Shown here piece after piece: positions 1-6,171 of a DNA stretch of 29,923 nucleotides. The translations under genes and the position numbers were made by a program. Where the stretch lies: assembly GCA_039798745.1 (NCBI GenBank), contig JBDKFK010000018.1, positions 1 through 29,923 on the forward strand, read 5' to 3'. Within the stretch, counting starts at the first letter, position 1; each line of letters opens with the position of its first letter. The notes beneath the pieces are model-generated. The model did no database searches, was not told where the DNA came from, and saw nothing but the letters and a program-made list of their open reading frames with translations. Source of the DNA: JBDKFK01 sp039798745. GTDB taxonomy: Bacteria > Patescibacteriota > Microgenomatia > UBA1406 > GWC2-37-13.

Positions 1-34
1 GGATATACCTGACCGCCAGCGGACCGCGAGGCTG

Positions 35-556
35 TTAGCCAAGCGGAGTGAACATGTCCACCTTTATGAGATGCACGCCTTCGTCGTCGCCTAGGGCGTA
101 TTGGTCGCTTTGAATGCGAATCCTCTGCCAGCTGACAACAGTTAGCCCAGCAGAGTCCAGACGATCGAGCGAATACCTGCCCAAATACATGGGCGGCCAA
201 CGACGCCAGTCACCATCGTGACCCACAGGTGACATCTTGGCGGTGAACGCGACAAGAGCCGTAGCTTCATCTGGAGTCGGCGCATGCTGGATCAGATACG
301 ATCCATCTGCCTGCTGCATGAACACCGCCCATTTCAGCTCCGTGATTGCGTGCTCCTGCTCTTCAGCATAGGCAGCAACGGCGGCACGAAGCATAGCCTG
401 CACATTGGGCCCTCGATGCCGCAGATAGTTGCGGGCCATCAGCTCAAAAAGCTGACCAACACTGATGCCCACTATCGCGGCATATGCCTGCATATGCACA
501 GCAACTTCGTCGCTGACGCTCCATCTGAGGCCATTGACCTCTATACACATTTCCAT
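35..556 (-). CDS. Unknown protein, RHH-like N-terminus, shared C-terminal module
   Basis: The 173-residue product is not recognised. Residues about 10-48 (VSDEVAVHMQAYAAIVGISV then a second helix) have the helix-turn-helix spacing of ribbon-helix-helix (CopG/Arc-like) proteins; this is a pattern resemblance only. Residues 94-165 align by eye with residues 103-167 of the gene just upstream (575-1111), most clearly LTVVSWQRI / LTVGSWQQI and YALGDDEG / YSLADDEG. The start is the ATG at 556, with AAAGGAG 8 nt upstream. It lies 18 nt behind the upstream gene and is probably in one operon with it. Base composition is clearly more GC-rich than rarA next door (60-base lines counted by hand reach 58-60% GC). 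No signal peptide or membrane segment is seen. It could be a DNA-binding regulator with a sensor or partner module, but no function can be assigned. Confidence 0.7.
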   Translation of the reverse strand: MEMCIEVNGLRWSVSDEVAVHMQAYAAIVGISVGQLFELMARNYLRHRGPNVQAMLRAAVAAYAEEQEHAITELKWAVFMQQADGSYLIQHAPTPDEATALVAFTAKMSPVGHDGDWRRWPPMYLGRYSLDRLDSAGLTVVSWQRIRIQSDQYALGDDEGVHLIKVDMFTPLG

Positions 557-574
557 GCTATGAACTCCTTTCGT

Positions 575-1111
575 TTAGAATGTTCTTTCAAGAGGGGTGA
601 GTTGCACAGTATGTGGACCTTCGTCATCGGCGAGACTATATCTGCCATTTGACAAAATAATCTGCTGCCAACTACCGACCGTCAACATATCCCCCTGCAG
701 GGAGCCCAGACGTGCCACCCAGCCAAACTTACGCGGGCGATCGCGATCGCCGCTACTGTCTGACGGATAACGCTGCTCGAACAGAGCCAAAACCGCTTCA
801 GGACTCTCAGCGACCATCTGACGCAAAGTATGCGCTTCATACCAGGGCATGACAACGTCATACTTCGGCTTCGGTGGGAGACCATACTCCAGCTGCTTCA
901 TCGCAATGAAACCTTCGATCGCTTCTTCCGGCGTGGCAATGAGGACAAGCTCAGCATCTCGAGGAAGCCAGTGCTCCTCATGAGATGAGTCAACAACCCT
1001 TATTGTTCCCTTTCCAAACGTGATCTGATCGACGCGCGCAACCTTGCCGCCTTCAAGCAGAACTACGCTGTCATTGGGAATCGCCTTCAAGCTTAGAACC
1101 CGTTGCTCCAA
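575..1111 (-). CDS. Unknown protein, paralogous C-terminus to the downstream gene
   Basis: The 178-residue product is not recognised. The chosen start is the TTG at 1111 because a perfect AGGAGG (1118-1123) sits 6 nt upstream; the frame stays open to a TTG at 1180, but that has no ribosome site and lies about where transcription should start. Residues about 14-60 are strand-rich and look like a small beta-barrel (SVVLLEGGKVARVDQITF and on). Residues 103-167 match the C-terminal half of the 35-556 product (LTVGSWQQI, YSLADDEG), so the pair arose by duplication with different N-terminal domains, or shares a mobile module. A TTGAAT-N17-TATACT promoter precedes it and the predicted leader carries two hairpins. 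GC content is high for the window. Function unknown. Confidence 0.7.
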   Translation of the reverse strand: MEQRVLSLKAIPNDSVVLLEGGKVARVDQITFGKGTIRVVDSSHEEHWLPRDAELVLIATPEEAIEGFIAMKQLEYGLPPKPKYDVVMPWYEAHTLRQMVAESPEAVLALFEQRYPSDSSGDRDRPRKFGWVARLGSLQGDMLTVGSWQQIILSNGRYSLADDEGPHTVQLTPLERTF

Positions 1112-1138
1112 GAGACACCTCCTTATGTGATCGTGCTT

Positions 1139-1187
1139 GCCACAGTGGGGCTGTGGCGGTAAAAGGGGATATTTCCTCAAAGAGGAA
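1139..1187 (-). other. Two hairpins in the leader of the 575-1111 gene
   Basis: The DNA between the promoter and the AGGAGG site holds a 7-bp stem GCCACAG/CTGTGGC with a 5-nt loop (1139-1157) and a 6-bp stem TTCCTC/GAGGAA with a 3-nt loop (1173-1187). The second lies right at the predicted transcript 5' end. Neither is followed by a U tract, so they are more likely 5' stability or translation-control structures than terminators. Confidence 0.4.
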
Positions 1188-1192
1188 CCTAT

Positions 1193-1221
1193 AGTATATA
1201 ATATCCTTTCTTGTTATTCAA
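1193..1221 (-). promoter_or_regulatory. Sigma70-type promoter for the two-gene unknown operon
   Basis: Read on the minus strand: TTGAAT (1216-1221), a 17-nt spacer, then TATACT (1193-1198). Transcription should begin near 1186, giving a leader of about 75 nt before the TTG start at 1111. It is divergent from the rarA promoter. Confidence 0.6.
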
Positions 1222-1250
1222 TTTATCCCATGGTAAACCATCGTTCACTT

Positions 1251-1259
1251 TGCTACAAT
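1251..1259 (+). promoter_or_regulatory. Extended -10 promoter giving near-leaderless rarA mRNA
   Basis: TGCTACAAT is an extended -10 element ending 9 nt before the rarA ATG (1269). No good -35 is seen. Transcription starting 6-8 nt after the -10 would begin at or within 2-3 nt of the start codon, and there is no Shine-Dalgarno sequence. Confidence 0.6.
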
Positions 1260-1268
1260 TAAAATATT

Positions 1269-2474
1269 ATGGATGCACCTCTTGCAGAAATTCTCCGACC
1301 TAGGTCTCTTGATGAAGTTATCGGTCAACAACATCTTATTGGAAAAGGTAAGCCCATACGCCGCATGCTTGAGTCGGGCAATGTCACTTCTATGATTCTG
1401 TGGGGACCTCCCGGCTGTGGCAAAACTACCCTTGCCAAACTTATCGCCAAATATGTAGAGGCGAACTTTATTCAGTTCTCCGCGGTTGTTAACGGTATCG
1501 CCGACGTGCGCAAGGTTATCGAACAAGCCAATGAAGCAGGAAGTCTCTTTAAAAAGAAAACAATTATTTTTATAGATGAGATTCATCGCTTCAACAGAGC
1601 CCAACAAGATGCATTTCTCCCGCATGTAGAAAACGGTACCATTACTCTTATTGGTGCTACTACTGAAAATCCCGGATTTGAGGTAAACGCGCCGCTTATA
1701 TCCCGATCACAGGTATATATGCTTCAACCTCTCAGTCTTGATGAGATGATCACTATAGTGCGCAAAGCTGCCGATCACTTTAGTGGCCATATATTCGCAA
1801 AAGAAGCTATAGAGTTTATTGCATCCCGATCAAATGGCGACGCCCGTTCGGCTATTAACGCGGTCGAACTTGCTTCTACATTCGGTAAAAAAATTAGTAT
1901 AAAACAGGCAGAAGAAGCCTTACAGAAAAAGGCTATTTATTATGATAAAAAGGGCGACTTTCACTATGACACCATCTCGGCGTTCATAAAAAGTATGCGC
2001 GGTAACAAGCCCGATGCCACTCTTCATTATCTCGCCCGCATGATTAAGGCCGGTGAAGACCCTGTTTTTATTGCCCGACGCATGGTAATTTTTGCTTCTG
2101 AGGATGTGGGCAACGCCCAGCCTACTGCTCTTGTGTTGGCAACCGCCACTATGCAAGCAGTACACATGATCGGCATGCCCGAAGCTACCCTTATTCTGGC
2201 ACAAGCGGCTACCTATCTGGCAACTTGTAAAAAATCAATTGCCTCGACCAACGGTATATCGGAAGCCATGCATGATGTTGAGAATATGCCGATTAATCCT
2301 ATTCCTCTCCACCTGCGTAATGCTGCCAACAAAGTGATGAAACAACAAGGCTTTGGAAAAGATCATGTGAGGTATCCGTGGCTTGAAGAACAACAGACCG
2401 GCCAGAAAGTAGAGCAAGAGTATATGCCGGCTAACCTAAAAGGAAAGAAATATTACAGACCTGACTCTTCATAA
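1269..2474 (+). CDS. rarA: Replication-associated recombination ATPase RarA/MgsA
   Basis: A AAA+ ATPase of the clamp-loader clade that acts at stalled replication forks; family members load at single-strand/duplex junctions and work with SSB. Visible parts: N-terminal PLAEILRPRSLDEVIGQ motif, Walker A GPPGCGKT (46-53), Walker B FIDEIHRF (101-108), sensor 1 GATTENP (129-135), SRSQVY with the arginine region after it, and the C-terminal tetramerisation part containing FASEDVGNA and the basic KYYRPD end. Length of 401 residues is slightly short of the usual 420-450 but complete. The start ATG at 1269 directly follows an extended -10 box, so the mRNA is likely leaderless. It is divergent from the unknown operon at 35-1111 and followed by an unrelated gene pair. 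Confidence 0.95.
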   Translation: MDAPLAEILRPRSLDEVIGQQHLIGKGKPIRRMLESGNVTSMILWGPPGCGKTTLAKLIAKYVEANFIQFSAVVNGIADVRKVIEQANEAGSLFKKKTIIFIDEIHRFNRAQQDAFLPHVENGTITLIGATTENPGFEVNAPLISRSQVYMLQPLSLDEMITIVRKAADHFSGHIFAKEAIEFIASRSNGDARSAINAVELASTFGKKISIKQAEEALQKKAIYYDKKGDFHYDTISAFIKSMRGNKPDATLHYLARMIKAGEDPVFIARRMVIFASEDVGNAQPTALVLATATMQAVHMIGMPEATLILAQAATYLATCKKSIASTNGISEAMHDVENMPINPIPLHLRNAANKVMKQQGFGKDHVRYPWLEEQQTGQKVEQEYMPANLKGKKYYRPDSS

Positions 2475-2485
2475 CAATCGAGTTC

Positions 2486-2514
2486 TTGCATTTTATCGTA
2501 ATACATGCTATCGT
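2486..2514 (+). promoter_or_regulatory. Promoter for the exported basic/acidic protein pair
   Basis: TTGCAT (2486-2491), a 17-nt spacer ending in TGC, then TATCGT (2509-2514). The spacing is ideal and the -10 imperfect. Start of transcription near 2521 would give a leader of about 23 nt. It sits in the 69-nt gap after rarA. Confidence 0.4.
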
Positions 2515-2543
2515 AATTCTTGTATTACTAATTGAACTATTAC

Positions 2544-3254
2544 ATGAAAAAATTTATTATTCCCTCTTCGTTATTATTAACAGCAGTGTTCGTCACAGCT
2601 TCTTCGTTCGGTTCTGTTTTTGCGGTTACGAGAACTTCTGACGCCCTGCGCGGCAGATCCGGCGAACGTCAGCTCGATGTTATGAGAGCTGAAAGAAAAG
2701 AAAACGAGGAAGCAACGCCGGAAGCCAAACCTACACGCGGTCAGGGGAGCCAGATGGCATGTACACAAGTAAAAACAAAACTTCCTGAGAGAGCTGAACT
2801 ATTAAAACTCCGTAAAGAAGTGCATCTCAAAGTGTACGCCAATCTGAAAATAAACATGAAACGAAGAATGATGGCACGAAACATGTCCGAAACCGCGATT
2901 AATGAGGCTCTTGCCGGGCTTGATAAACTTATTACACAGTTCTCGACCGACGTAGACGCTCTCATGGCCAAAATGATGGACGCGTCAAAACTTGACTGTA
3001 CAAACGAAACAGCTCTTACTACATTCCGTGAAAGTCTCAAACTGCTTGAAAGAACAGTGAAAGCTGATGTGAAAGCCATTATGGAGTACTACACTTCAAC
3101 GCTTAAGACTCTAAACGCAAAACGCAGATTGGGAAGACCAACGGGTACTGAAGCTACCAAAGCACCTACGGTTATGCCGACGGCTGTGACAACTACCGTT
3201 CCATCGGCCACAGCTGCAGCCACAACAACCGTATCACCGACACCATCTTTGTAA
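2544..3254 (+). CDS. Exported basic helical protein with Thr/Pro-rich tail
   Basis: The 236-residue product is not a recognised family. An N-terminal signal peptide is clear: MKK, a hydrophobic core to about residue 20, and a cleavage-type SVFA end at residue 27. The mature part is rich in Lys/Arg and mostly helical (about 75-195, coiled-coil-like stretches around ELLKLRKEVHLKVYANLK and LKLLERTVKADVKAIM), with only two cysteines (73 and 152) that could form a disulfide once exported. Residues 200-236 are low complexity Thr/Pro/Ala, like a flexible wall-spanning or surface tail. The ATG at 2544 is preferred over the in-frame TTG at 2532, which would put four residues before the signal peptide. 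The acidic membrane protein 24 nt downstream is probably co-transcribed and may be its partner. Confidence 0.75.
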   Translation: MKKFIIPSSLLLTAVFVTASSFGSVFAVTRTSDALRGRSGERQLDVMRAERKENEEATPEAKPTRGQGSQMACTQVKTKLPERAELLKLRKEVHLKVYANLKINMKRRMMARNMSETAINEALAGLDKLITQFSTDVDALMAKMMDASKLDCTNETALTTFRESLKLLERTVKADVKAIMEYYTSTLKTLNAKRRLGRPTGTEATKAPTVMPTAVTTTVPSATAAATTTVSPTPSL

Positions 3255-3278
3255 TTATGAATAGTTATTAATATATAT

Positions 3279-3611
3279 ATGAGTCACAAAACATTTCTTA
3301 TCATCGGACTCCTTGCTATTACAAATCTTTTAACAGTGCTTGCACTTAATGTAACGCAAAAAGAGTATACAGCAATGCAGTCGAGAGCTTCGTTCGCCGA
3401 ATCAACCATTACATCAAAGGAATCTGACGGCTCCGAAGATTTCGCCACAATAGACACCAATGACTTTGCTACTGAATCAGATGAAGCTCAGATTGACGCT
3501 AACGATGTAAATATAGAAGATCTGTCGCAACCTGAAGACTCTGAAATAAATGTCGAAGATGGAGCTCTAAACTCTGTATCCGGCGATGACTTCTCAACGG
3601 GACTAGATTAA
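3279..3611 (+). CDS. Small membrane-anchored acidic protein
   Basis: The 110-residue product is unknown. Residues 5-24 form one hydrophobic segment (FLIIGLLAITNLLTVLALNV), either an uncleaved anchor or a signal peptide. The rest is strongly acidic and poor in Lys/Arg, with repeats of the type DANDVNIEDLSQPED, so it is probably disordered and outside the cell. It follows the basic exported protein by 24 nt with no promoter or Shine-Dalgarno sequence of its own; a four-codon ATG-to-TAA reading frame lies in the gap. Its TAA stop shares three bases with the stop of the convergent regulator gene. A charge-complementary pair is an attractive idea but is inference only. Confidence 0.65.
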   Translation: MSHKTFLIIGLLAITNLLTVLALNVTQKEYTAMQSRASFAESTITSKESDGSEDFATIDTNDFATESDEAQIDANDVNIEDLSQPEDSEINVEDGALNSVSGDDFSTGLD

Positions 3612-3943
3612 CGGGTTCTTCGCAGCAAACGCTTAAGGACACTGTAGTATCCGCCGCAACCACTAAAGAGCCAATGTGCTACACGTGTTACAGTTGTTGT
3701 AGAGGTATGAACTTCATGAGCGATCTGCAGATAAGGTTGACCCTCCATAAGCTGTTTAGCAATTCTCAGTCTGTTCGCAAACTCTTCAATCTCTCCAGGA
3801 GTCATAAGATCCCGTAAGAAATGAGCAGCATCTTCTTCATTCTTCAGTAATGAAAAAGCTGTCACGAGCTCCTGTTCCTTATCATTGGCTGGCGTGTAGC
3901 GTTCTTTCTGTTCAAACTCTTGTTTTCGTTTTATATTTGTCAT
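3608..3943 (-). CDS. TrpR-like transcriptional regulator, YerC/YecD family
   Basis: A 111-residue DNA-binding protein of the TrpR superfamily, YerC/YecD type. Visible: the family core AFSLLKNEEDAAHFLRDLMTPGEIEEFANRLRIAKQLMEG (about 30-70) followed by a helix-turn-helix LQIAHEVHTSTTTVTRVAHWL (about 73-93), where the recognition helix is Thr-rich. Family members are usually about 100 residues, so it is full length. The start ATG at 3943 follows a perfect extended -10 box by 6 nt, so the message is likely leaderless. The gene is divergent from the racemase/dipeptidase cassette and a perfect palindrome lies between them, which suggests it regulates that cassette and perhaps itself. The ligand is unknown; an amino acid is plausible by analogy with TrpR. 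Confidence 0.85.
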   Translation of the reverse strand: MTNIKRKQEFEQKERYTPANDKEQELVTAFSLLKNEEDAAHFLRDLMTPGEIEEFANRLRIAKQLMEGQPYLQIAHEVHTSTTTVTRVAHWLFSGCGGYYSVLKRLLRRTR

Positions 3944-3949
3944 GACATT

Positions 3950-3958
3950 ATTATATCA
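3950..3958 (-). promoter_or_regulatory. Extended -10 promoter of the TrpR-like gene
   Basis: On the minus strand this reads TGATATAAT, a perfect TATAAT with an upstream TG, 6 nt before the ATG at 3943. Initiation would fall at or next to the A of the start codon. No -35 match at the expected spacing. Confidence 0.65.
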
Positions 3959-3973
3959 TTTGATAAATTACTA

Positions 3974-4001
3974 TTGACATAACGTATTAATGTGTTAACA
4001 T
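3974..4001 (+). promoter_or_regulatory. Promoter of the racemase-GNAT/dipeptidase cassette
   Basis: TTGACA (3974-3979), a 16-nt spacer, then TAACAT (3996-4001). The -10 hexamer lies inside the 20-bp palindrome, so a protein bound there would block RNA polymerase. Start near 4008 gives a leader of about 125 nt that is pyrimidine-rich and ends in a strong ribosome site. Confidence 0.5.
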
Positions 4002-4014
4002 ATTAATATGTTAA
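3995..4014. promoter_or_regulatory. Perfect 20-bp palindrome, probable operator
   Basis: The arms TTAACATATT and AATATGTTAA are exact reverse complements with no spacer. The palindrome covers the -10 region of the cassette promoter and is about 50 bp from the start of the TrpR-like gene. A related TTAA-containing stretch (TATTAATGTGTTAA) overlaps it on the left, giving a possible second half-site. The link to the regulator is inferred from position. Confidence 0.6.
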
Positions 4015-4131
4015 TCATCAGGCTAACCCCGGTCTCTCCCCAACTCCACCCCACCCAGGGGTAACACTTCTTATTCATCCTCAAACCGTTTCTCACATTA
4101 TTAGTCAAACCAACAGATTGGAGGGAACACC

Positions 4132-5496
4132 ATGTCTATGGAGTACACCATTATCAGACCAGGCGGCAACGACACGTGTCTTGTTTTCGCATCAGTGACC
4201 GACGTACTTTTGCGCAAGCGGATTAACGATGTCATCATGAGAGCGTATCCGAATGTTGAACAGGTAGGGTTTGTATCCGGTACACCTCAGGTTCCGGTGC
4301 TTACTATGGCGGGCGGCGAATTCTGTGGCAATGCTACCCGCTCGGCGGCCGCAATACTCGTGAACATGCAGGCCGGCAAAAGTGTCTCACTGCTTGTCTC
4401 GGGTGTTGATAAGCCTCTTACCGCTGGATTCAACGCTCTTGGGCATGCATATGCCAGAATGCCTGTGTATGCCGATACGAGTAGGATCATTCAGGTGTCT
4501 GGACAAGACAATACATATATCGTCGAAATGGAGGGTATTACTCACTATATAATCCTAAATAGTGAAGATACTTCGCTCATTGGCGACGAGGACATCAAAC
4601 AGCAGTCGTACGAGATCCTTCGCCGTAACCAACTTACTAAGTTCGCGGCAGCCGGCGTAATGTATGTATATCGTGACGAAAGCGCATGGAGGATCGATCC
4701 TGTAGTGTATGTACGCGATATCGATACACTGTTTCGCGAAACAGCCTGCGGGAGCGGAACAACAGCGCTCGGACTCGTACTGGCTCTGAGGTCAGAAAAG
4801 TCAATCATCAACGCGCGTGTCATTCAGCGAAGCGGAATGCCCATCCTGGTATCAGTGTCATACGACGGCAATACGTTTCAGGATGCTGTAATCTCGGGTC
4901 CTGTCAGCATAGTCCGAAAGGGAACGGTGATAATGAACGACAGGTTCGGGTATATCTGTGAACGTATCATGAAACCAGGAGATGTCGACACCCTACTCAC
5001 CACGGGTGGACTTAGCAGCCTATACCGCAACATTTTTAGTAAAGCGCCGTATTTTGAGTCGTTCACCGACAACGAGATACGGGGATATTTTCTGGAATAT
5101 GCTACGCAAGGTCTTTTCTATGTAGCACGTGTGGAAAACAGGGCAATCGGCTTCGGCGCGGCTCTCCCTCTCTGGAGACAGCCAGAGGTATCTGAGATCC
5201 TTAAGGAGCGTGGCGTAAATCTAGCCTCAGGCTGGTATATGGCGGATCTGGGTGTAGACAATGACTATAGACGGAACGGTATTGCCAGAACTCTAGTGAT
5301 GCTGAGGATGAGCAAGATGAACAAAGGAAGTACGGTAGTAATGAGAACCTCAGTCAATAATAAAGAATCTCAGGCGCTCTACGGTGACCTGGGCTTCACA
5401 CCTATTGAAGGAGCCTATCAGAATGTGCGTCAGATGCGCACAGACGGGTCAACAGTTGAGGACATGCGTCTGTTCCTCGCAAAACAGATAGTATGA
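4132..5496 (+). CDS. CntK-like amino-acid racemase fused to a GNAT acetyltransferase
   Basis: A two-domain enzyme of 454 residues. Residues 1-270 have the diaminopimelate-epimerase fold with both catalytic cysteine motifs: GGEFCGNATR (Cys65) and ETACGSGTTALG (Cys206). From memory these, plus EQVGF (43-47), match the histidine racemase CntK of staphylopine synthesis better than true DapF. It should therefore invert the alpha carbon of a free amino acid without cofactor. Residues about 278-454 are a GNAT domain: LGVDNDYRRNGIARTLV (373-389) holds the acetyl-CoA loop R-R-N-G-I-A, and NNKESQALYGDLGF (409-422) is motif B. The ATG at 4132 has GGAGGG 6 nt upstream. It overlaps the dipeptidase gene by 4 nt (ATGA). 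No staphylopine synthase genes are nearby, so a metallophore role is not supported. The fused acetyltransferase may act on the D-amino acid; that is inference. Confidence 0.85.
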   Translation: MSMEYTIIRPGGNDTCLVFASVTDVLLRKRINDVIMRAYPNVEQVGFVSGTPQVPVLTMAGGEFCGNATRSAAAILVNMQAGKSVSLLVSGVDKPLTAGFNALGHAYARMPVYADTSRIIQVSGQDNTYIVEMEGITHYIILNSEDTSLIGDEDIKQQSYEILRRNQLTKFAAAGVMYVYRDESAWRIDPVVYVRDIDTLFRETACGSGTTALGLVLALRSEKSIINARVIQRSGMPILVSVSYDGNTFQDAVISGPVSIVRKGTVIMNDRFGYICERIMKPGDVDTLLTTGGLSSLYRNIFSKAPYFESFTDNEIRGYFLEYATQGLFYVARVENRAIGFGAALPLWRQPEVSEILKERGVNLASGWYMADLGVDNDYRRNGIARTLVMLRMSKMNKGSTVVMRTSVNNKESQALYGDLGFTPIEGAYQNVRQMRTDGSTVEDMRLFLAKQIV

Positions 5497-6164
5497 ACCT
5501 CACCTACGAACAGCTTGAGAAAACCATGCTTACGTACCGGGACCTCCAAAAGGTCCCGGTACGAGAAAACCACGAACCATTGGTTGCACTGAATGCATCT
5601 CAGATTCCGTGGAAATACAGAGAACCGTTTACGGATATGAAGGATGCCTTAGGCAATGTAATGAAGGTCAGAACTTCAGTAGCCTCACGATTGGTCGAAG
5701 CACAAAGAATATTACAAGATAACAATTCAGCATTATCATTGTGTGTTTGTTATGGATATAGGAGTCCCGCCATCCAGACGCAACGATTCCTAGCTGTGTT
5801 AAAACAAATAAGCGATATATTCTACGATAATCCGTACGAACTGTATGAGCAGGTTCACCGAAGAGTCGCAGTTCCGACTGTTGCCGGACATCCGGCTGGA
5901 GCTGCTGTGGATATTACGATACAGGATAGTACAAAGACCGACCTTGATTTCGGCAGTCCCATGTATGATTACCGGACAAAAAAATTCTATACGTTTTCGC
6001 CTGACATATCGGCTTCACAGAAAGCGGTAAGAAGCCTATTAAGAAAGGTTATGATGGATGCTGGATTCGCGCCATTTGATGGAGAATGGTGGCATTTTTC
6101 CTATGGCGATCGCGAATGGGCAAAGTATTATGATAAACCTTTTGCTCTCTATAATCAGCTATAG
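5493..6164 (+). CDS. D-Ala-D-Ala dipeptidase-like zinc peptidase (M15D, VanX/DdpX type)
   Basis: A 223-residue zinc hydrolase of family M15D, which cleaves D-alanyl-D-alanine or similar D,D-dipeptides. Visible: GYRSP (88-92) with the substrate arginine Arg90; zinc ligands His133 and Asp140 in GHPAGAAVD (132-140); catalytic Glu198 and ligand His201 in EWWHF. The spacings His-(6)-Asp and Glu-(2)-His equal those of VanX. No signal peptide, so it is probably cytoplasmic as VanX is. Translation is coupled to the racemase-GNAT gene by an ATGA overlap. A perfect 13-bp hairpin lies in its fourteenth to twenty-fourth codons. Without VanH and VanA-type ligase genes this is not evidence of vancomycin resistance; use of D-amino-acid dipeptides or cell-wall turnover is more likely. 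Confidence 0.88.
   Translation: MNLTYEQLEKTMLTYRDLQKVPVRENHEPLVALNASQIPWKYREPFTDMKDALGNVMKVRTSVASRLVEAQRILQDNNSALSLCVCYGYRSPAIQTQRFLAVLKQISDIFYDNPYELYEQVHRRVAVPTVAGHPAGAAVDITIQDSTKTDLDFGSPMYDYRTKKFYTFSPDISASQKAVRSLLRKVMMDAGFAPFDGEWWHFSYGDREWAKYYDKPFALYNQL
5533..5563 (+). other. Perfect 13-bp intragenic hairpin near the dipeptidase start
   Basis: CGTACCGGGACCT (5533-5545) and AGGTCCCGGTACG (5551-5563) are exact reverse complements around a 5-nt loop, CCAAA. The stem starts 40 nt after the ATG and lies inside the coding sequence. It is GC-rich, far longer than chance predicts in 30 kb, and has no U tract. It may pause ribosomes or polymerase, protect an mRNA end, or bind a protein. Confidence 0.6.
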
Positions 6165-6171
6165 CTTTACA

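Noticed and set aside
284..652. 122-codon plus-strand frame opposite the first gene
   Set aside because: Lies antisense to the SD-led minus-strand pair, with no ribosome site; likely a by-product of GC-rich coding.
4729..4744. 16-bp palindrome CTGTTTCG/CGAAACAG
   Set aside because: Lies in the conserved catalytic part of the racemase; about one gapless 16-bp palindrome is expected by chance in two such windows.
4132..5496. Staphylopine-type metallophore locus
   Set aside because: The racemase domain is CntK-like, but no CntL/CntM-like synthase, exporter or importer genes are nearby.
4132..5496. Plain DapF of lysine and peptidoglycan synthesis
   Set aside because: Motifs fit CntK better, a GNAT domain is fused on, and no lysine genes are next to it.
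5493..6164. Vancomycin resistance
   Set aside because: A VanX-type dipeptidase alone, without VanH and a D-Ala-D-Lac ligase, does not support it.
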